From GCA-2701705 sp964342155 (GTDB lineage: Bacteria; Pseudomonadota; Gammaproteobacteria; GCA-002705445; GCA-002716945): DNA of 32,824 nucleotides. A program made the translations under genes and the position numbers. The notes beneath the pieces are model-generated. The model was not told the origin of the DNA, did no database searches, and saw only the letters and a list, made by a program, of their open reading frames with translations. This document shows, one piece after another, positions 16,350-24,828 of this stretch. Within the stretch, counting starts at the first letter, position 1, and every line of letters begins with the position of its first letter. Location of the stretch: NCBI GenBank assembly GCA_964342155.1, contig CAYFEQ010000011.1, positions 1 to 32,824 on the forward strand, read 5' to 3'.

Positions 16350-17415
16350 TTCAGAAGGATATTGCAATAGAAAAATTATTCATATAGATATGGATTGTTT
16401 TTTTGCTGCAGTTGAAATTAGAGAAAAACCTGAATTAAAATATTTGCCTGTAGCTGTAGCTGGAAGCGAAAATAAAAGAGGAGTTGTCACGACCTGCAAT
16501 TATATTGCAAGGAAGTTTGGAGTAAAATCTGCAATGCCGTCTATTATTGCTAAACAACTATGTCCAGACATAATTTTTCTTCCAGTAAATTTTGATAAAT
16601 ACAAAAAAATTTCAGCAGATATTCGTAAGATTTATGAATGCTATACTAAAATTATAGAACCCATTGCCCTAGATGAAGCTTATCTTGATGTTACAAATTC
16701 AAAGTATTGTGATGGCAATCCTGAGAATATGGCTCGACAAATTAGACAAAAAATTTTTGATGATTTTAAACTCACTGCTTCTGCAGGAATTTCATCTAAT
16801 AAATTTTTATCTAAAATAGCTAGTGATTGGAATAAGCCAAATGGACAATTTTCTATAAAAGATAATGAAATCGAAAATTTTATATTACAAGTGCCAATTC
16901 GTAAGATTTTTGGTATTGGAGAAAAAAATGAAAAAAAATTATTATCTCTCAAGATAAAAAATTGTGCTGACTTACAGACTATAGACAGAGCTAAACTAGT
17001 AGATATGTTTGGCAAATATGGATCAACCTTATTCTATCTATGTAGAGGAGTTGATGAAAGAGAAGTAGAGCCAAATAGAATAAGTAAAAGCCTAAGTGTA
17101 GAAGATACTTTTCTACAAGATTTAATCTCTCTAGAAGAATGTACAAATCAAATGAAATTAATTTTTAATAAGCTATGTATCAGACTAAAACAATCTAAAG
17201 AGCAAGACAGGCCAATTAAATCTTGTTTTATAAAAATTAAATATAGTGATTTTAAGACAAGTAGTTCACAAATATTATGCAATGAATTAAGTTTTGATGT
17301 TATTTATAGCCTTCTAACTAAGTCTTATCAAGAAAAACCAAAACCTATAAGGCTTTTAGGTGCAGGTGTTCAATTTGCAGAGTTAAAGAAAAACCAACTT
17401 GATTTGGAAATATAA
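16336..17415 (+). CDS. dinB: DNA polymerase IV (Y-family translesion polymerase)
   Basis: DinB copies past DNA damage with low fidelity. The 359-residue protein has the palm motif HIDMDCFFAAVE with catalytic Asp18, the second acidic pair Asp113-Glu114 in ALDEAYLDVT, the conserved SAGISSNKFLSKIASDWNKP, helix-hairpin-helix sequence RKIFGIGEKNEKKL, and a little-finger domain. The last residues, QLDLEI, are a plausible beta-clamp-binding motif. The N-terminus is about 10 residues longer than in E. coli Pol IV because the only ATG lies inside ibaG. I see no LexA-type operator near it, and it is the last gene of a housekeeping run. Confidence 0.97.
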   Translation: MRSFNSEGYCNRKIIHIDMDCFFAAVEIREKPELKYLPVAVAGSENKRGVVTTCNYIARKFGVKSAMPSIIAKQLCPDIIFLPVNFDKYKKISADIRKIYECYTKIIEPIALDEAYLDVTNSKYCDGNPENMARQIRQKIFDDFKLTASAGISSNKFLSKIASDWNKPNGQFSIKDNEIENFILQVPIRKIFGIGEKNEKKLLSLKIKNCADLQTIDRAKLVDMFGKYGSTLFYLCRGVDEREVEPNRISKSLSVEDTFLQDLISLEECTNQMKLIFNKLCIRLKQSKEQDRPIKSCFIKIKYSDFKTSSSQILCNELSFDVIYSLLTKSYQEKPKPIRLLGAGVQFAELKKNQLDLEI

Positions 17416-17479
17416 ATAAAGCCATTAAATCACTTTTATTGCTGGTATTTATATGAAATATTTTTTATGATGATAATTT

Positions 17480-18775
17480 ATGAAAATCGAAACAATTGCT
17501 GTACATGGTGGTTATTCACCTGAACCAACAACGAATGCTGTTGCGGTACCTATTTATCAGACAACATCCTACTCATTTGATGATACTCAGCATGGCGCTG
17601 ATCTCTTTGATTTAAAAGTAGCTGGGAATATATATACAAGGATAATGAATCCTACTACTGATGTTTTGGAAAAAAGAGTGGCTGCTATGGAAGGAGGTAT
17701 AGGAGGTCTAGGCCTAGCCTCAGGATCAGCTGCAACAACTTATGCTATTATGACAATCTGTGAGGCAGGAGATAATATTGTTAGCACTGCAACATTATAT
17801 GGTGGAACCTATACACTTTTTGCCCATCAACTTCCAAGATTTGGTGTTGACGTTAAGTTTGGTGACCATGATAAATTACCCCAATTAGAAAAACTTATTG
17901 ATTCAAAAACAAAAGCTATATTCTGCGAATCAATCGGTAATCCAGCGGCTAACGTGGTTGATATACCGAAGGTGGCTAAAATTGCAAATGACCATGGTAT
18001 ACCACTTATTGTAGATAATACTGTTCCCACACCCTATTTATTCAGACCAATTGAACACGGTGCTGATATCGTCGTTCACTCTTTGACAAAATATATGGGT
18101 GGACATGGTAATTCGATTGGAGGGATTATCGTTGACTCAGGTAAATTTCCATGGGCCAAACACAAAAGAAAGTTCTCGAGACTGAATGAACCTGATCCAT
18201 CTTATCATGGAGTCGTATTTACAGAAGCACTTGGAGAAGCTGCTTTTATTGGTGCTGCAAGAACAGTTCCTTTGAGAAATATGGGTGCTGCTATATCACC
18301 ATTTAATAGTTTCCTAATTCTACAGGGAATTGAAACATTACCAGTTCGTATGGATCGACACTGTGAAAATGCTACAAAAGTTGCTAAATTCCTACAAGAT
18401 TCTGATAAAGTAAATTGGGTTAATTACCCAGGATTGGAAAACCATACAGATTATCCTCTTGTAAAAAAATTAATGAATGGCAAAGCATCAAGTGTTTTGA
18501 GTTTTGGAATAGATGGTGGAAGAGACAATGGTGCCAAATTTATTGATAACCTACAACTCATTACTAGATTAGTAAATATAGGAGATGCAAAATCTCTTGC
18601 ATGTCATCCAGCTTCAACAACACATAGGCAGTTATCACCAGAAGAATTAAAAAAAGCTGGAGTTCCAGAAGACCTTGTTAGACTATCTATAGGTATTGAA
18701 AATGTAGATGATATTATTGATGATATTAAACAGGCAATAGACAAAATTTCCATTAACAAGAAAAAAACAAAATAA
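17480..18775 (+). CDS. metY: O-acetylhomoserine sulfhydrylase (aminocarboxypropyltransferase)
   Basis: MetY uses PLP to join O-acetylhomoserine with sulfide, giving homocysteine for methionine synthesis. The 431-residue length is typical for MetY and longer than for MetB, MetC or MetZ. Motifs seen are TIAVHGGY (residues 5-12), the substrate/PLP region YTRIMNPTTDVLEKRVAAMEGG (52-73) in pieces, and the PLP lysine Lys204 in HSLTKYMGGHG. SIGIENVDDIIDDI lies near the end. It stands alone between a 64-base gap and convergent thiC. That gap shows no recognisable SAM riboswitch. Some sequences of this family prefer O-succinylhomoserine, so the exact acyl donor is inferred. Confidence 0.93.
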   Translation: MKIETIAVHGGYSPEPTTNAVAVPIYQTTSYSFDDTQHGADLFDLKVAGNIYTRIMNPTTDVLEKRVAAMEGGIGGLGLASGSAATTYAIMTICEAGDNIVSTATLYGGTYTLFAHQLPRFGVDVKFGDHDKLPQLEKLIDSKTKAIFCESIGNPAANVVDIPKVAKIANDHGIPLIVDNTVPTPYLFRPIEHGADIVVHSLTKYMGGHGNSIGGIIVDSGKFPWAKHKRKFSRLNEPDPSYHGVVFTEALGEAAFIGAARTVPLRNMGAAISPFNSFLILQGIETLPVRMDRHCENATKVAKFLQDSDKVNWVNYPGLENHTDYPLVKKLMNGKASSVLSFGIDGGRDNGAKFIDNLQLITRLVNIGDAKSLACHPASTTHRQLSPEELKKAGVPEDLVRLSIGIENVDDIIDDIKQAIDKISINKKKTK

Positions 18776-18785
18776 CTAAAACTTT

Positions 18786-20564
18786 TTAACGTTTTTTTAT
18801 GTAGATTTCTTTTCCCGAATAAATAAATTCTTTTGACTTTTCCTCTAATCCAATTTCCACGGCCTTTTCTATATTTTTAATTCCTTTATTAGTTGCATAA
18901 TCTCTTATATCCTGCGTTATTTTCATTGAACAAAAATGAGGTCCGCACATAGAACAAAAATGTGCTACTTTTGCGCTTTCTTGTGGGAGAGTTTCATCAT
19001 GGAACTCTCTAGACTTATATGGGTCAAGACTAAGATTAAATTGATCTTCCCAACGAAATTCAAACCTTGCTTTTGAAAGTGCATCATCTCTAAATTGAGC
19101 CGCTGGATGTTTTTTCGCCAAATCAGCAGAATGTGCAGCAATTTTATATGCTATTAAGCCATCTTTGACATCATTTTTATTTGGAAGACCTAAATGTTCT
19201 TTTGGTGTTACATAACATAATAAAGATGTACCAAAAGCTCCAATATTAGCAGCACCAATAGCAGAAGTGATATGATCATACCCAGGTGCAATATCTGTCA
19301 CGAGAGGGCCAAGCGTATAAAAAGGAGCTTCATGACACAATTCCTCTTCTTTAGTAACATTTACTTTTATTAAATCTAATGGAATGTGTCCCGGGCCTTC
19401 AATCATAACCTGCACGTCATGCTCCCAAGCTTTTTTAGTTAATTCTCCTAAAGTTTCTAATTCTGAAAATTGAGCATCGTCATTTGCATCAGCTATTGAC
19501 CCAGGCCTTAATCCATCACCCAGTGAAAAAGCAATATCATAAGTTTTCATAATTTCACAAATATCCTCGAAATGAGTATATAAGAAATTTTCCTTATGAT
19601 GAGTCAAACACCATTTAGCAATAATTGAACCACCCCTCGAAACGATGCCAGTAACTCTATTCATTGTTTTTGGTATATAACTCAAGCGTACGCCAGCATG
19701 AATGGTAAAATAATCAACTCCCTGCTCTGCTTGTTGTATTAATACATCTCTAAAAATTTCATATGTCAGATCTTCAGCTTTTCCATTTACACGTTCAAGT
19801 GCTTCATATATAGGCACTGTCCCAATAGGAACAGGAGAATTTCTAATTATATGCTCCCTGGTTTCATATAAATCTTTACCAGTTGATAAGTCCATTACAG
19901 TGTCTGCACCCCATCTTACAGCCCACAATAACTTATCTAGTTCTTCATATATACTTGATGAAACTGGGGAATTTCCTATATTTGCATTAACTTTGGTTAA
20001 GAAATTTTTACCGATTATCATAGGCTCAGTTTCAGGATGATTAATATTAGATGGAATTATTGCCCGCCCGCTAGCTACTTCTTGTCTTACAAATTCTGGT
20101 GTAATTTTATGTTCAGGGTTTTTCTTGTTTTCAAAAAAAGCATTTTCTCTAATTGCTACGTATTCCATCTCTGGCGTTATAATTCCTTTTTTTGCATAAT
20201 ACATTTGTGTAATTGGTTTACTAGTTTTTGATTTTAAAGAGGACTTTTTTACGTTAGATTTTAGATTATCAGGTAAATCTCTTTTACATATTTGTGTGTC
20301 AAATCTATTATTAATCCATTCTTTACGAGTTGGATGTAATCCCTTTTTAATATCTATTCTATAGTTTTGATCTGTATATAAGCCAGTAGTATCATAAACA
20401 TAAATCGGGTCATTGATTTTAATAGATTTTTCAAGTTTGGTAGTTGTTTGCTCAATCATTCTCATTGGAACTTTAATATTATTTTTAGAGCCCGTTACAT
20501 AAACTTTTTTAGAATTTGGAAAATTTTCGGAGTATTCTTCTATATCAATAATTTCATTTTTCAT
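18786..20564 (-). CDS. thiC: Phosphomethylpyrimidine synthase ThiC
   Basis: ThiC is the radical-SAM enzyme that rearranges aminoimidazole ribotide into hydroxymethylpyrimidine phosphate for thiamine. The 592-residue protein has the family core (DTVMDLSTGKDLYETREHI in pieces, NSPVPIGTVPIYEAL, DYFTIHAGVRL, SRGGSI, EGPGHIP). The unusual C-terminal [4Fe-4S] motif is intact: Cys537, Cys540 and Cys545 in CSMCGPHFC. No other thi genes are adjacent. The 72 bases upstream are too short for, and do not resemble, a TPP riboswitch. The cell can probably make the pyrimidine half of thiamine. Confidence 0.97.
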   Translation of the reverse strand: MKNEIIDIEEYSENFPNSKKVYVTGSKNNIKVPMRMIEQTTTKLEKSIKINDPIYVYDTTGLYTDQNYRIDIKKGLHPTRKEWINNRFDTQICKRDLPDNLKSNVKKSSLKSKTSKPITQMYYAKKGIITPEMEYVAIRENAFFENKKNPEHKITPEFVRQEVASGRAIIPSNINHPETEPMIIGKNFLTKVNANIGNSPVSSSIYEELDKLLWAVRWGADTVMDLSTGKDLYETREHIIRNSPVPIGTVPIYEALERVNGKAEDLTYEIFRDVLIQQAEQGVDYFTIHAGVRLSYIPKTMNRVTGIVSRGGSIIAKWCLTHHKENFLYTHFEDICEIMKTYDIAFSLGDGLRPGSIADANDDAQFSELETLGELTKKAWEHDVQVMIEGPGHIPLDLIKVNVTKEEELCHEAPFYTLGPLVTDIAPGYDHITSAIGAANIGAFGTSLLCYVTPKEHLGLPNKNDVKDGLIAYKIAAHSADLAKKHPAAQFRDDALSKARFEFRWEDQFNLSLDPYKSREFHDETLPQESAKVAHFCSMCGPHFCSMKITQDIRDYATNKGIKNIEKAVEIGLEEKSKEFIYSGKEIYIKKR

Positions 20565-20636
20565 TGAAAGACTGCCAGTTGTATAATTTCTATATTATTT
20601 AAACTATAATATCACCATACTAAATTTAATAGAAAA
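20565..20636. promoter_or_regulatory. Divergent promoter region between thiC and the PCMT-like gene
   Basis: These 72 AT-rich bases hold the start regions of two divergent genes. On the plus strand TATAAT occurs at 20582-20587 and 20605-20610; the second is 26 bases before the downstream ATG and is the better -10, but no good -35 stands at 16-18 bases. I see no clear -10 for thiC and no THI-box sequence on the minus strand. Assignment by eye, weak. Confidence 0.3.
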
Positions 20637-21269
20637 ATGAAAGTGCATAATAATGAGACAATATCAATGATAAACGGCCTTATAAGGTCTTCAAATGTTA
20701 TTGACCAAAAAGTTCTGACAGTTCTGACTAATATATCGCGAGATAATTTTGTACCTGAAAAATATAAAAAATTTTCATATGCAGATTATCAAATTCCAAT
20801 TGAGCATAATCAAAAGATGTTATTACCTTCTATTGAAGGGAGAATACTGCAATCCTTAAGTCTAAAAGGTGATGAATCGGTTCTAGTCATCGGGACAGGT
20901 ACTGGTTATTTAACATGTTGTTTATCTAGACTATGTGGCAATGTACATTCAGTTGATATTTTTGATGATTTAATCGAAAAAGCAAAATCTAATATAAATA
21001 ATTACCCTAACTTTAATAATATTACTTTAGAAAAATTAGATATTAAAGCTAAATGGAATATTATAGAATCCTATGATGTTGTAGTTCTAACTTCATATGT
21101 GAAGGATGAAAAAATTTTATCAGATAATCTAAAGAATAATTCTAAAGCTTTTTTATTCATAGGTGCAAAGAATACCCCTATTAAAGAAGCTGTGTTAGTA
21201 GAAAAGTTTAAAAATAATAGTTTCATAAAAAATATTTTATTTGAAACTGATACAACACCGCTAATATAA
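20637..21269 (+). CDS. PCMT-family methyltransferase (protein-L-isoaspartate methyltransferase-like)
   Basis: This 210-residue protein has the fold and SAM motif of protein-L-isoaspartate O-methyltransferases: SRDNFVPEKYKKFSYAD early, then VLVIGTGTGYLTCCL and VHSVDIFDDLIEKA. However, the segment that in canonical enzymes reads (T/M)SxP and supplies an active-site Ser is KMLLPSIEGR here. This matches a side clade of PCMT-like proteins that, as I recall, sits beside rhodanese and tolC genes in several proteobacteria. Isoaspartate repair is therefore uncertain. It starts a plus-strand run with a rhodanese, tolC and waaA. Start ATG 20637 is preceded by A-rich sequence without a clear Shine-Dalgarno. 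Confidence 0.8.
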   Translation: MKVHNNETISMINGLIRSSNVIDQKVLTVLTNISRDNFVPEKYKKFSYADYQIPIEHNQKMLLPSIEGRILQSLSLKGDESVLVIGTGTGYLTCCLSRLCGNVHSVDIFDDLIEKAKSNINNYPNFNNITLEKLDIKAKWNIIESYDVVVLTSYVKDEKILSDNLKNNSKAFLFIGAKNTPIKEAVLVEKFKNNSFIKNILFETDTTPLI

Positions 21270-21286
21270 TTACCAAAGAATTTATA

Positions 21287-21610
21287 ATGATAGATAAAAA
21301 TCCAGATGCAATAAAAGAGATTTTAGATGATGAAACACAAGATACATTAGTGCTTGATGTAAGAGAACATTGGGAATATGATATATGTCATATTGATAAA
21401 TCCCTTCATATACCAATGGGACAATTGATTGAAAGATTAGATGAGGTAGAAAAAAATAAAATTTTAATTGTAGTTTGTCATCATGGTATAAGAAGTAGAG
21501 TTGTAGGCCAATATCTTTCTAGTAATGGATTTGAAAATATTTTAAATCTGAATGGTGGCCTAGATAAGTGGGCTCAAGAAATAGATAAAGGTATGTCAAG
21601 ATATGTTTAG
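21287..21610 (+). CDS. Single-domain rhodanese-like sulfurtransferase
   Basis: A single rhodanese domain of 107 residues. The N-terminal signature LVLDVREHWEYDICHI and the active-site loop CHHGIRSR with Cys64 are both present, followed by LNGGLDKW, which closes the domain. Such proteins carry a persulfide on the loop Cys and move sulfur from donors such as thiosulfate to acceptors; the in vivo partner is unknown. No signal peptide, so cytosolic. It lies 17 bases after the PCMT-like gene and overlaps tolC by 8 bases. Confidence 0.9.
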   Translation: MIDKNPDAIKEILDDETQDTLVLDVREHWEYDICHIDKSLHIPMGQLIERLDEVEKNKILIVVCHHGIRSRVVGQYLSSNGFENILNLNGGLDKWAQEIDKGMSRYV

Positions 21611-22916
21611 AAAAAGTAAAATTAGTGTCTTTTTAATATCAGTTCTGTTTTGTAACTTTTCAGTAGCTGCTGATTTGCTAGATATCTATAAAAGAGCATT
21701 GGAGAATGATAATCAAACAAAAATTTTTGATACAGACTATTTCATAGCTAAGGAACAATATAATCAAACTCTTTCTACAGTCTTTCCTGAAATAAATTTA
21801 ACTGCTCAATCAAAAGAAAATAGTATTGATAGATATGAAGGAGGAGGAAGTTTAAAAGATTATAGGACAGACTCATATTCATTAAATATCACACAACCTA
21901 TATTACGTTTAGGATTATTTGATGAGCTTGATAAAGCTTCTGAAAATATAAGTAAATATAGAGAAAATAAAAAATCTTCTCATAAAGATTTAATAATAAA
22001 ATCAACTAAACTTTATTTTTCTCTCATTAATCTTAAGAATAATATTGAAGCATCAAAAATTAAGAAATCTATGCTTGAATTGCAACTTTCAAATGCGCAG
22101 TTGTTATTTGAAAATGGATCAATAACAAATATAAAACTCAATAAATATAGAAATGATTTCAGAGTTGCAAAGATTGAATTGCAGGAACTTGAAAACGAAT
22201 TTGTTTCTGCAAAACAAGATGTTTATCTATTAACTGGAAAAGAAATAATGGAGATTTCAAACCTTGATACAGCAATAAATTTATCAACATCAAAATATGA
22301 TATGACGGAAATACTTTCAAGAGCAATGTTAGAATATGAAACTGTTAGAATGGCATTGCATGATGTAAGTATTGCCAAGAATAGTTTAAGCTCTAATAAA
22401 TCTGAATATTTTCCTACTGTAGATATAGTTGCTTCATTTGATTATAGTGACACCAGTTCTGGATCATATCGTGGTGCAGCAACCCAAGAAACATCAGAAA
22501 TTAGTTTGGTATTTAATTTACCTATATTTGAAGGTGGTTATACAAATTCAAAAGTTAGAGAATCTAGACATAATTTAGAAAAGATGAAATATACTCTAGA
22601 TTTGGTACGCAAGAAACTGAAAAAAGATGTAATAAATACTTATAATGGGTATCTTTTAAATAAAGATCTTGTAGAAGCTAGAAAAAATAGATTTGAAGAA
22701 TCTAAACAAAATTACCAAACAATAAAAAATGGCTTTGTATTGGGTGTAAATACAGATATTCAAATAACAGAATCACATTATAATCTAAAAAAGGCAGAAA
22801 GTAACTACGTACAATCTATTATGGATTACATCGTATCAGATCTAGAAATAAAAAAATATTCTAAAGATTTGACGATTCGAGACATTGAATCAATAAATCA
22901 ATGGTTAGTGTGGTAA
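21603..22916 (+). CDS. tolC: TolC-family outer membrane channel
   Basis: TolC forms a trimeric outer-membrane and periplasmic tunnel for type I secretion and efflux pumps. The 437-residue precursor has a signal peptide (residues 1-22, likely cleaved after SVAA), then ADLLDIYKRALENDNQT, the usual start of mature TolC. Two repeats of the outer-membrane-factor domain follow, each with long coiled-coil helices (KNNIEASKIKKSMLELQ; LEARKNRFEESKQNY region) and beta segments (DIVASFDYSD; LVFNLPIFEGG). No pump or adaptor gene is adjacent, so it probably serves several systems. The ATG overlaps the rhodanese stop. Confidence 0.94.
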   Translation: MFRKSKISVFLISVLFCNFSVAADLLDIYKRALENDNQTKIFDTDYFIAKEQYNQTLSTVFPEINLTAQSKENSIDRYEGGGSLKDYRTDSYSLNITQPILRLGLFDELDKASENISKYRENKKSSHKDLIIKSTKLYFSLINLKNNIEASKIKKSMLELQLSNAQLLFENGSITNIKLNKYRNDFRVAKIELQELENEFVSAKQDVYLLTGKEIMEISNLDTAINLSTSKYDMTEILSRAMLEYETVRMALHDVSIAKNSLSSNKSEYFPTVDIVASFDYSDTSSGSYRGAATQETSEISLVFNLPIFEGGYTNSKVRESRHNLEKMKYTLDLVRKKLKKDVINTYNGYLLNKDLVEARKNRFEESKQNYQTIKNGFVLGVNTDIQITESHYNLKKAESNYVQSIMDYIVSDLEIKKYSKDLTIRDIESINQWLVW

Positions 22917-22931
22917 ATTTTTTTGCATTGA

Positions 22932-24164
22932 ATGATTAAATATAATTTACTCTTATATCTTATAAGCCCTTACTTATTATTATCAATAGTCTTTGATGGT
23001 ATTAGAAAAAAAGGTGGATTAAAATTCATTCTACAAAGACTCGGGTTAATATCATTCAAAAAGTCATCAAATACTATTTGGTTGCATGCCGCATCAATTG
23101 GTGAAACAAAATTAGCAATACTTCTTTATAAAAAATTAAAAACTTTAGATTCATCAAAAAGTTTTCTAATAACTACAAATACTGAATCTTCTTCTAAATT
23201 GATAAGAGATATTAATGATGAAGCATTACAACACTCATTCTTACCAATTGATTGGTTTTATACAATGAAAAGATTCTGCAAAGCTGTTAATCCACAAATA
23301 TGCATAATAATAGAAACTGAAATTTGGCCTAATCTACTCCTCAGATGTAAACAGAGCAATATTCCGTCTATGATTGTAAACGCAAGATTATCAAAGAAGA
23401 CTACTGATAAACCCGAATTCATAAGAAGTGTTTATCAAGATGCATTACAGAATTTAACAAAAATTCTCTGTAAATCAGACCTTGAAAAAGAAAAGTATCT
23501 TGAGCTAGGGGCACCTGAAAATAAGATCAATGTTACTGGAAACTTAAAATTTGCATACTTCAAAGATTCTCATAATACTAAGAATTTAATTGAAAGAAGA
23601 TATATCCTTGCCGCATCAACTCATCATGATGAAGAAGGACAAATAATTCGTGAATGGTTAAAACTAAAAGAAAAAAAATTATTATTAGTAATTGTTCCAC
23701 GTCACCCAGAAAGATTGGGAGATATATTATCTCAGATTCCATTATCAGATGTTAGGGTATCAATAAGAAGTAAAAAAGAAAAAATTAGAGAAAAAACTCA
23801 AGTCTATATTGCTGACACTTATGGAGAATTAAACCAATGGATAGAGCACTGTGAATTTATTTTTATGGGTGGTTCACTTGTTGATCATGGAGGTCAAAAT
23901 TTTATAGAAGCCGCAGCATTTGGTAAAACTATTATCGTTGGGCCATACATGTATAACTTTATATCTGAAACTGAAGAATTTCTAAAGAAAAATGCAATGC
24001 TTATGATTAAAGAGGTTTCTTTGTTAAAGAATGTTTTTGAGAAACTGATTAGGTCTAGGAACAAGAGAGAGCTATTTGGCAATAATGCAAAAGATTTACT
24101 GGATTCAAAAAAAGGTATACTTGATGATTATTGTAAACAGATTCAATCATTAGTAAAAGAATAA
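22932..24164 (+). CDS. waaA: 3-deoxy-D-manno-octulosonic acid transferase (Kdo transferase)
   Basis: WaaA (KdtA) adds Kdo from CMP-Kdo to lipid IVA on the inner face of the inner membrane. The 410-residue protein starts with an uncleaved hydrophobic anchor (residues 4-20). IWLHAASIGETKLA, containing the catalytic Glu58, is conserved, as is ETEIWPNLL. The GT-B C-terminal donor site FMGGSLVDHGGQNFIEAAAFG is clear. The neighbouring kdkA would phosphorylate the added Kdo, which suggests a monofunctional enzyme adding a single Kdo, as in Haemophilus; that is inference. Its 3' end overlaps the convergent kdkA by 22 bases. Confidence 0.96.
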   Translation: MIKYNLLLYLISPYLLLSIVFDGIRKKGGLKFILQRLGLISFKKSSNTIWLHAASIGETKLAILLYKKLKTLDSSKSFLITTNTESSSKLIRDINDEALQHSFLPIDWFYTMKRFCKAVNPQICIIIETEIWPNLLLRCKQSNIPSMIVNARLSKKTTDKPEFIRSVYQDALQNLTKILCKSDLEKEKYLELGAPENKINVTGNLKFAYFKDSHNTKNLIERRYILAASTHHDEEGQIIREWLKLKEKKLLLVIVPRHPERLGDILSQIPLSDVRVSIRSKKEKIREKTQVYIADTYGELNQWIEHCEFIFMGGSLVDHGGQNFIEAAAFGKTIIVGPYMYNFISETEEFLKKNAMLMIKEVSLLKNVFEKLIRSRNKRELFGNNAKDLLDSKKGILDDYCKQIQSLVKE

Positions 24165-24823
24165 CCCTTAATCAATAAATTAAAGCTATTTTTATCATAC
24201 AAATTATTCTTTTTTAATGATCTTAAAACTCTATCGATGTTAGATGATTTTTCTTTAACAGTTAAATAACTTTTATTTTTTGATTTATCAAAATCAACTA
24301 GAATAAACTTTTCTCTTTCTTCATTATTTTCACTGACAAGTATGTTTGTAATATTTAAATCTCCATGAAATACATTTTGCTTATGAAGATTAGAGATTAA
24401 AACGCCTACTAAATACCAATCATTATCCTTCATCTTATTCTGTTCAATATATGCTTTAAGATTAACATTTGGTATATATTCTGAAATTAAATTTGCCTTA
24501 TATGTATATTTGTTTTTAGTAATCCATCCCATAATAGGCCTGCATGTAGGAAAATTTTTTTTATATAAATCATTCAACAAAATAAATTCAAGGTAAGATC
24601 GAGTCTTCTTAATTGAAGTATTTAGGTAGATATCTCCTAAGAATTTCATAAACCCTTTTCTAACATAGTGTTTCAAAAACCATTTTTTGTTATTAATAAT
24701 CCCTGTCTCAAACCTTTCTTGACGATTAAAATTCTTATTTAAAAACAATTCTTCTATATTAATTCCAATGTCTTTATCATAGAATATAAAATGATTATTT
24801 ATTTTTTTAATTATTATACTCAC
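24143..24823 (-). CDS. kdkA: 3-deoxy-D-manno-octulosonic acid kinase
   Basis: KdkA uses ATP to phosphorylate Kdo on Kdo-lipid IVA at position 4. The 226-residue protein is a small kinase-like fold: the catalytic loop HGDLNITNIL has His153, Asp155, Asn157 and Asn160, and the metal motif VDFDKS has Asp177. Earlier, EYIPNVNLKAYI marks the hinge region. The start is a GTG (24821-24823); no ATG fits nearby and only 5 bases separate it from the divergent GT9 start. The sequence GAGA about 9-12 bases upstream, inside the neighbour's coding region, may be the ribosome-binding site. Confidence 0.9.
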   Translation of the reverse strand: MSIIIKKINNHFIFYDKDIGINIEELFLNKNFNRQERFETGIINNKKWFLKHYVRKGFMKFLGDIYLNTSIKKTRSYLEFILLNDLYKKNFPTCRPIMGWITKNKYTYKANLISEYIPNVNLKAYIEQNKMKDNDWYLVGVLISNLHKQNVFHGDLNITNILVSENNEEREKFILVDFDKSKNKSYLTVKEKSSNIDRVLRSLKKNNLYDKNSFNLLIKGYSFTND

Positions 24824-24828
24824 GATTT

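Noticed and set aside
17416..17479. Possible SAM riboswitch upstream of metY
   Set aside because: Only 64 AT-rich bases, with no convincing pseudoknot stems or conserved SAM-II/SAM-V core by eye; a covariance search would decide.
18776..18800. T-rich AACGTT-containing stretch between metY and thiC as a bidirectional terminator
   Set aside because: The inverted repeat is only 6 bases without a loop, too weak for a hairpin, and it lies mostly within thiC.
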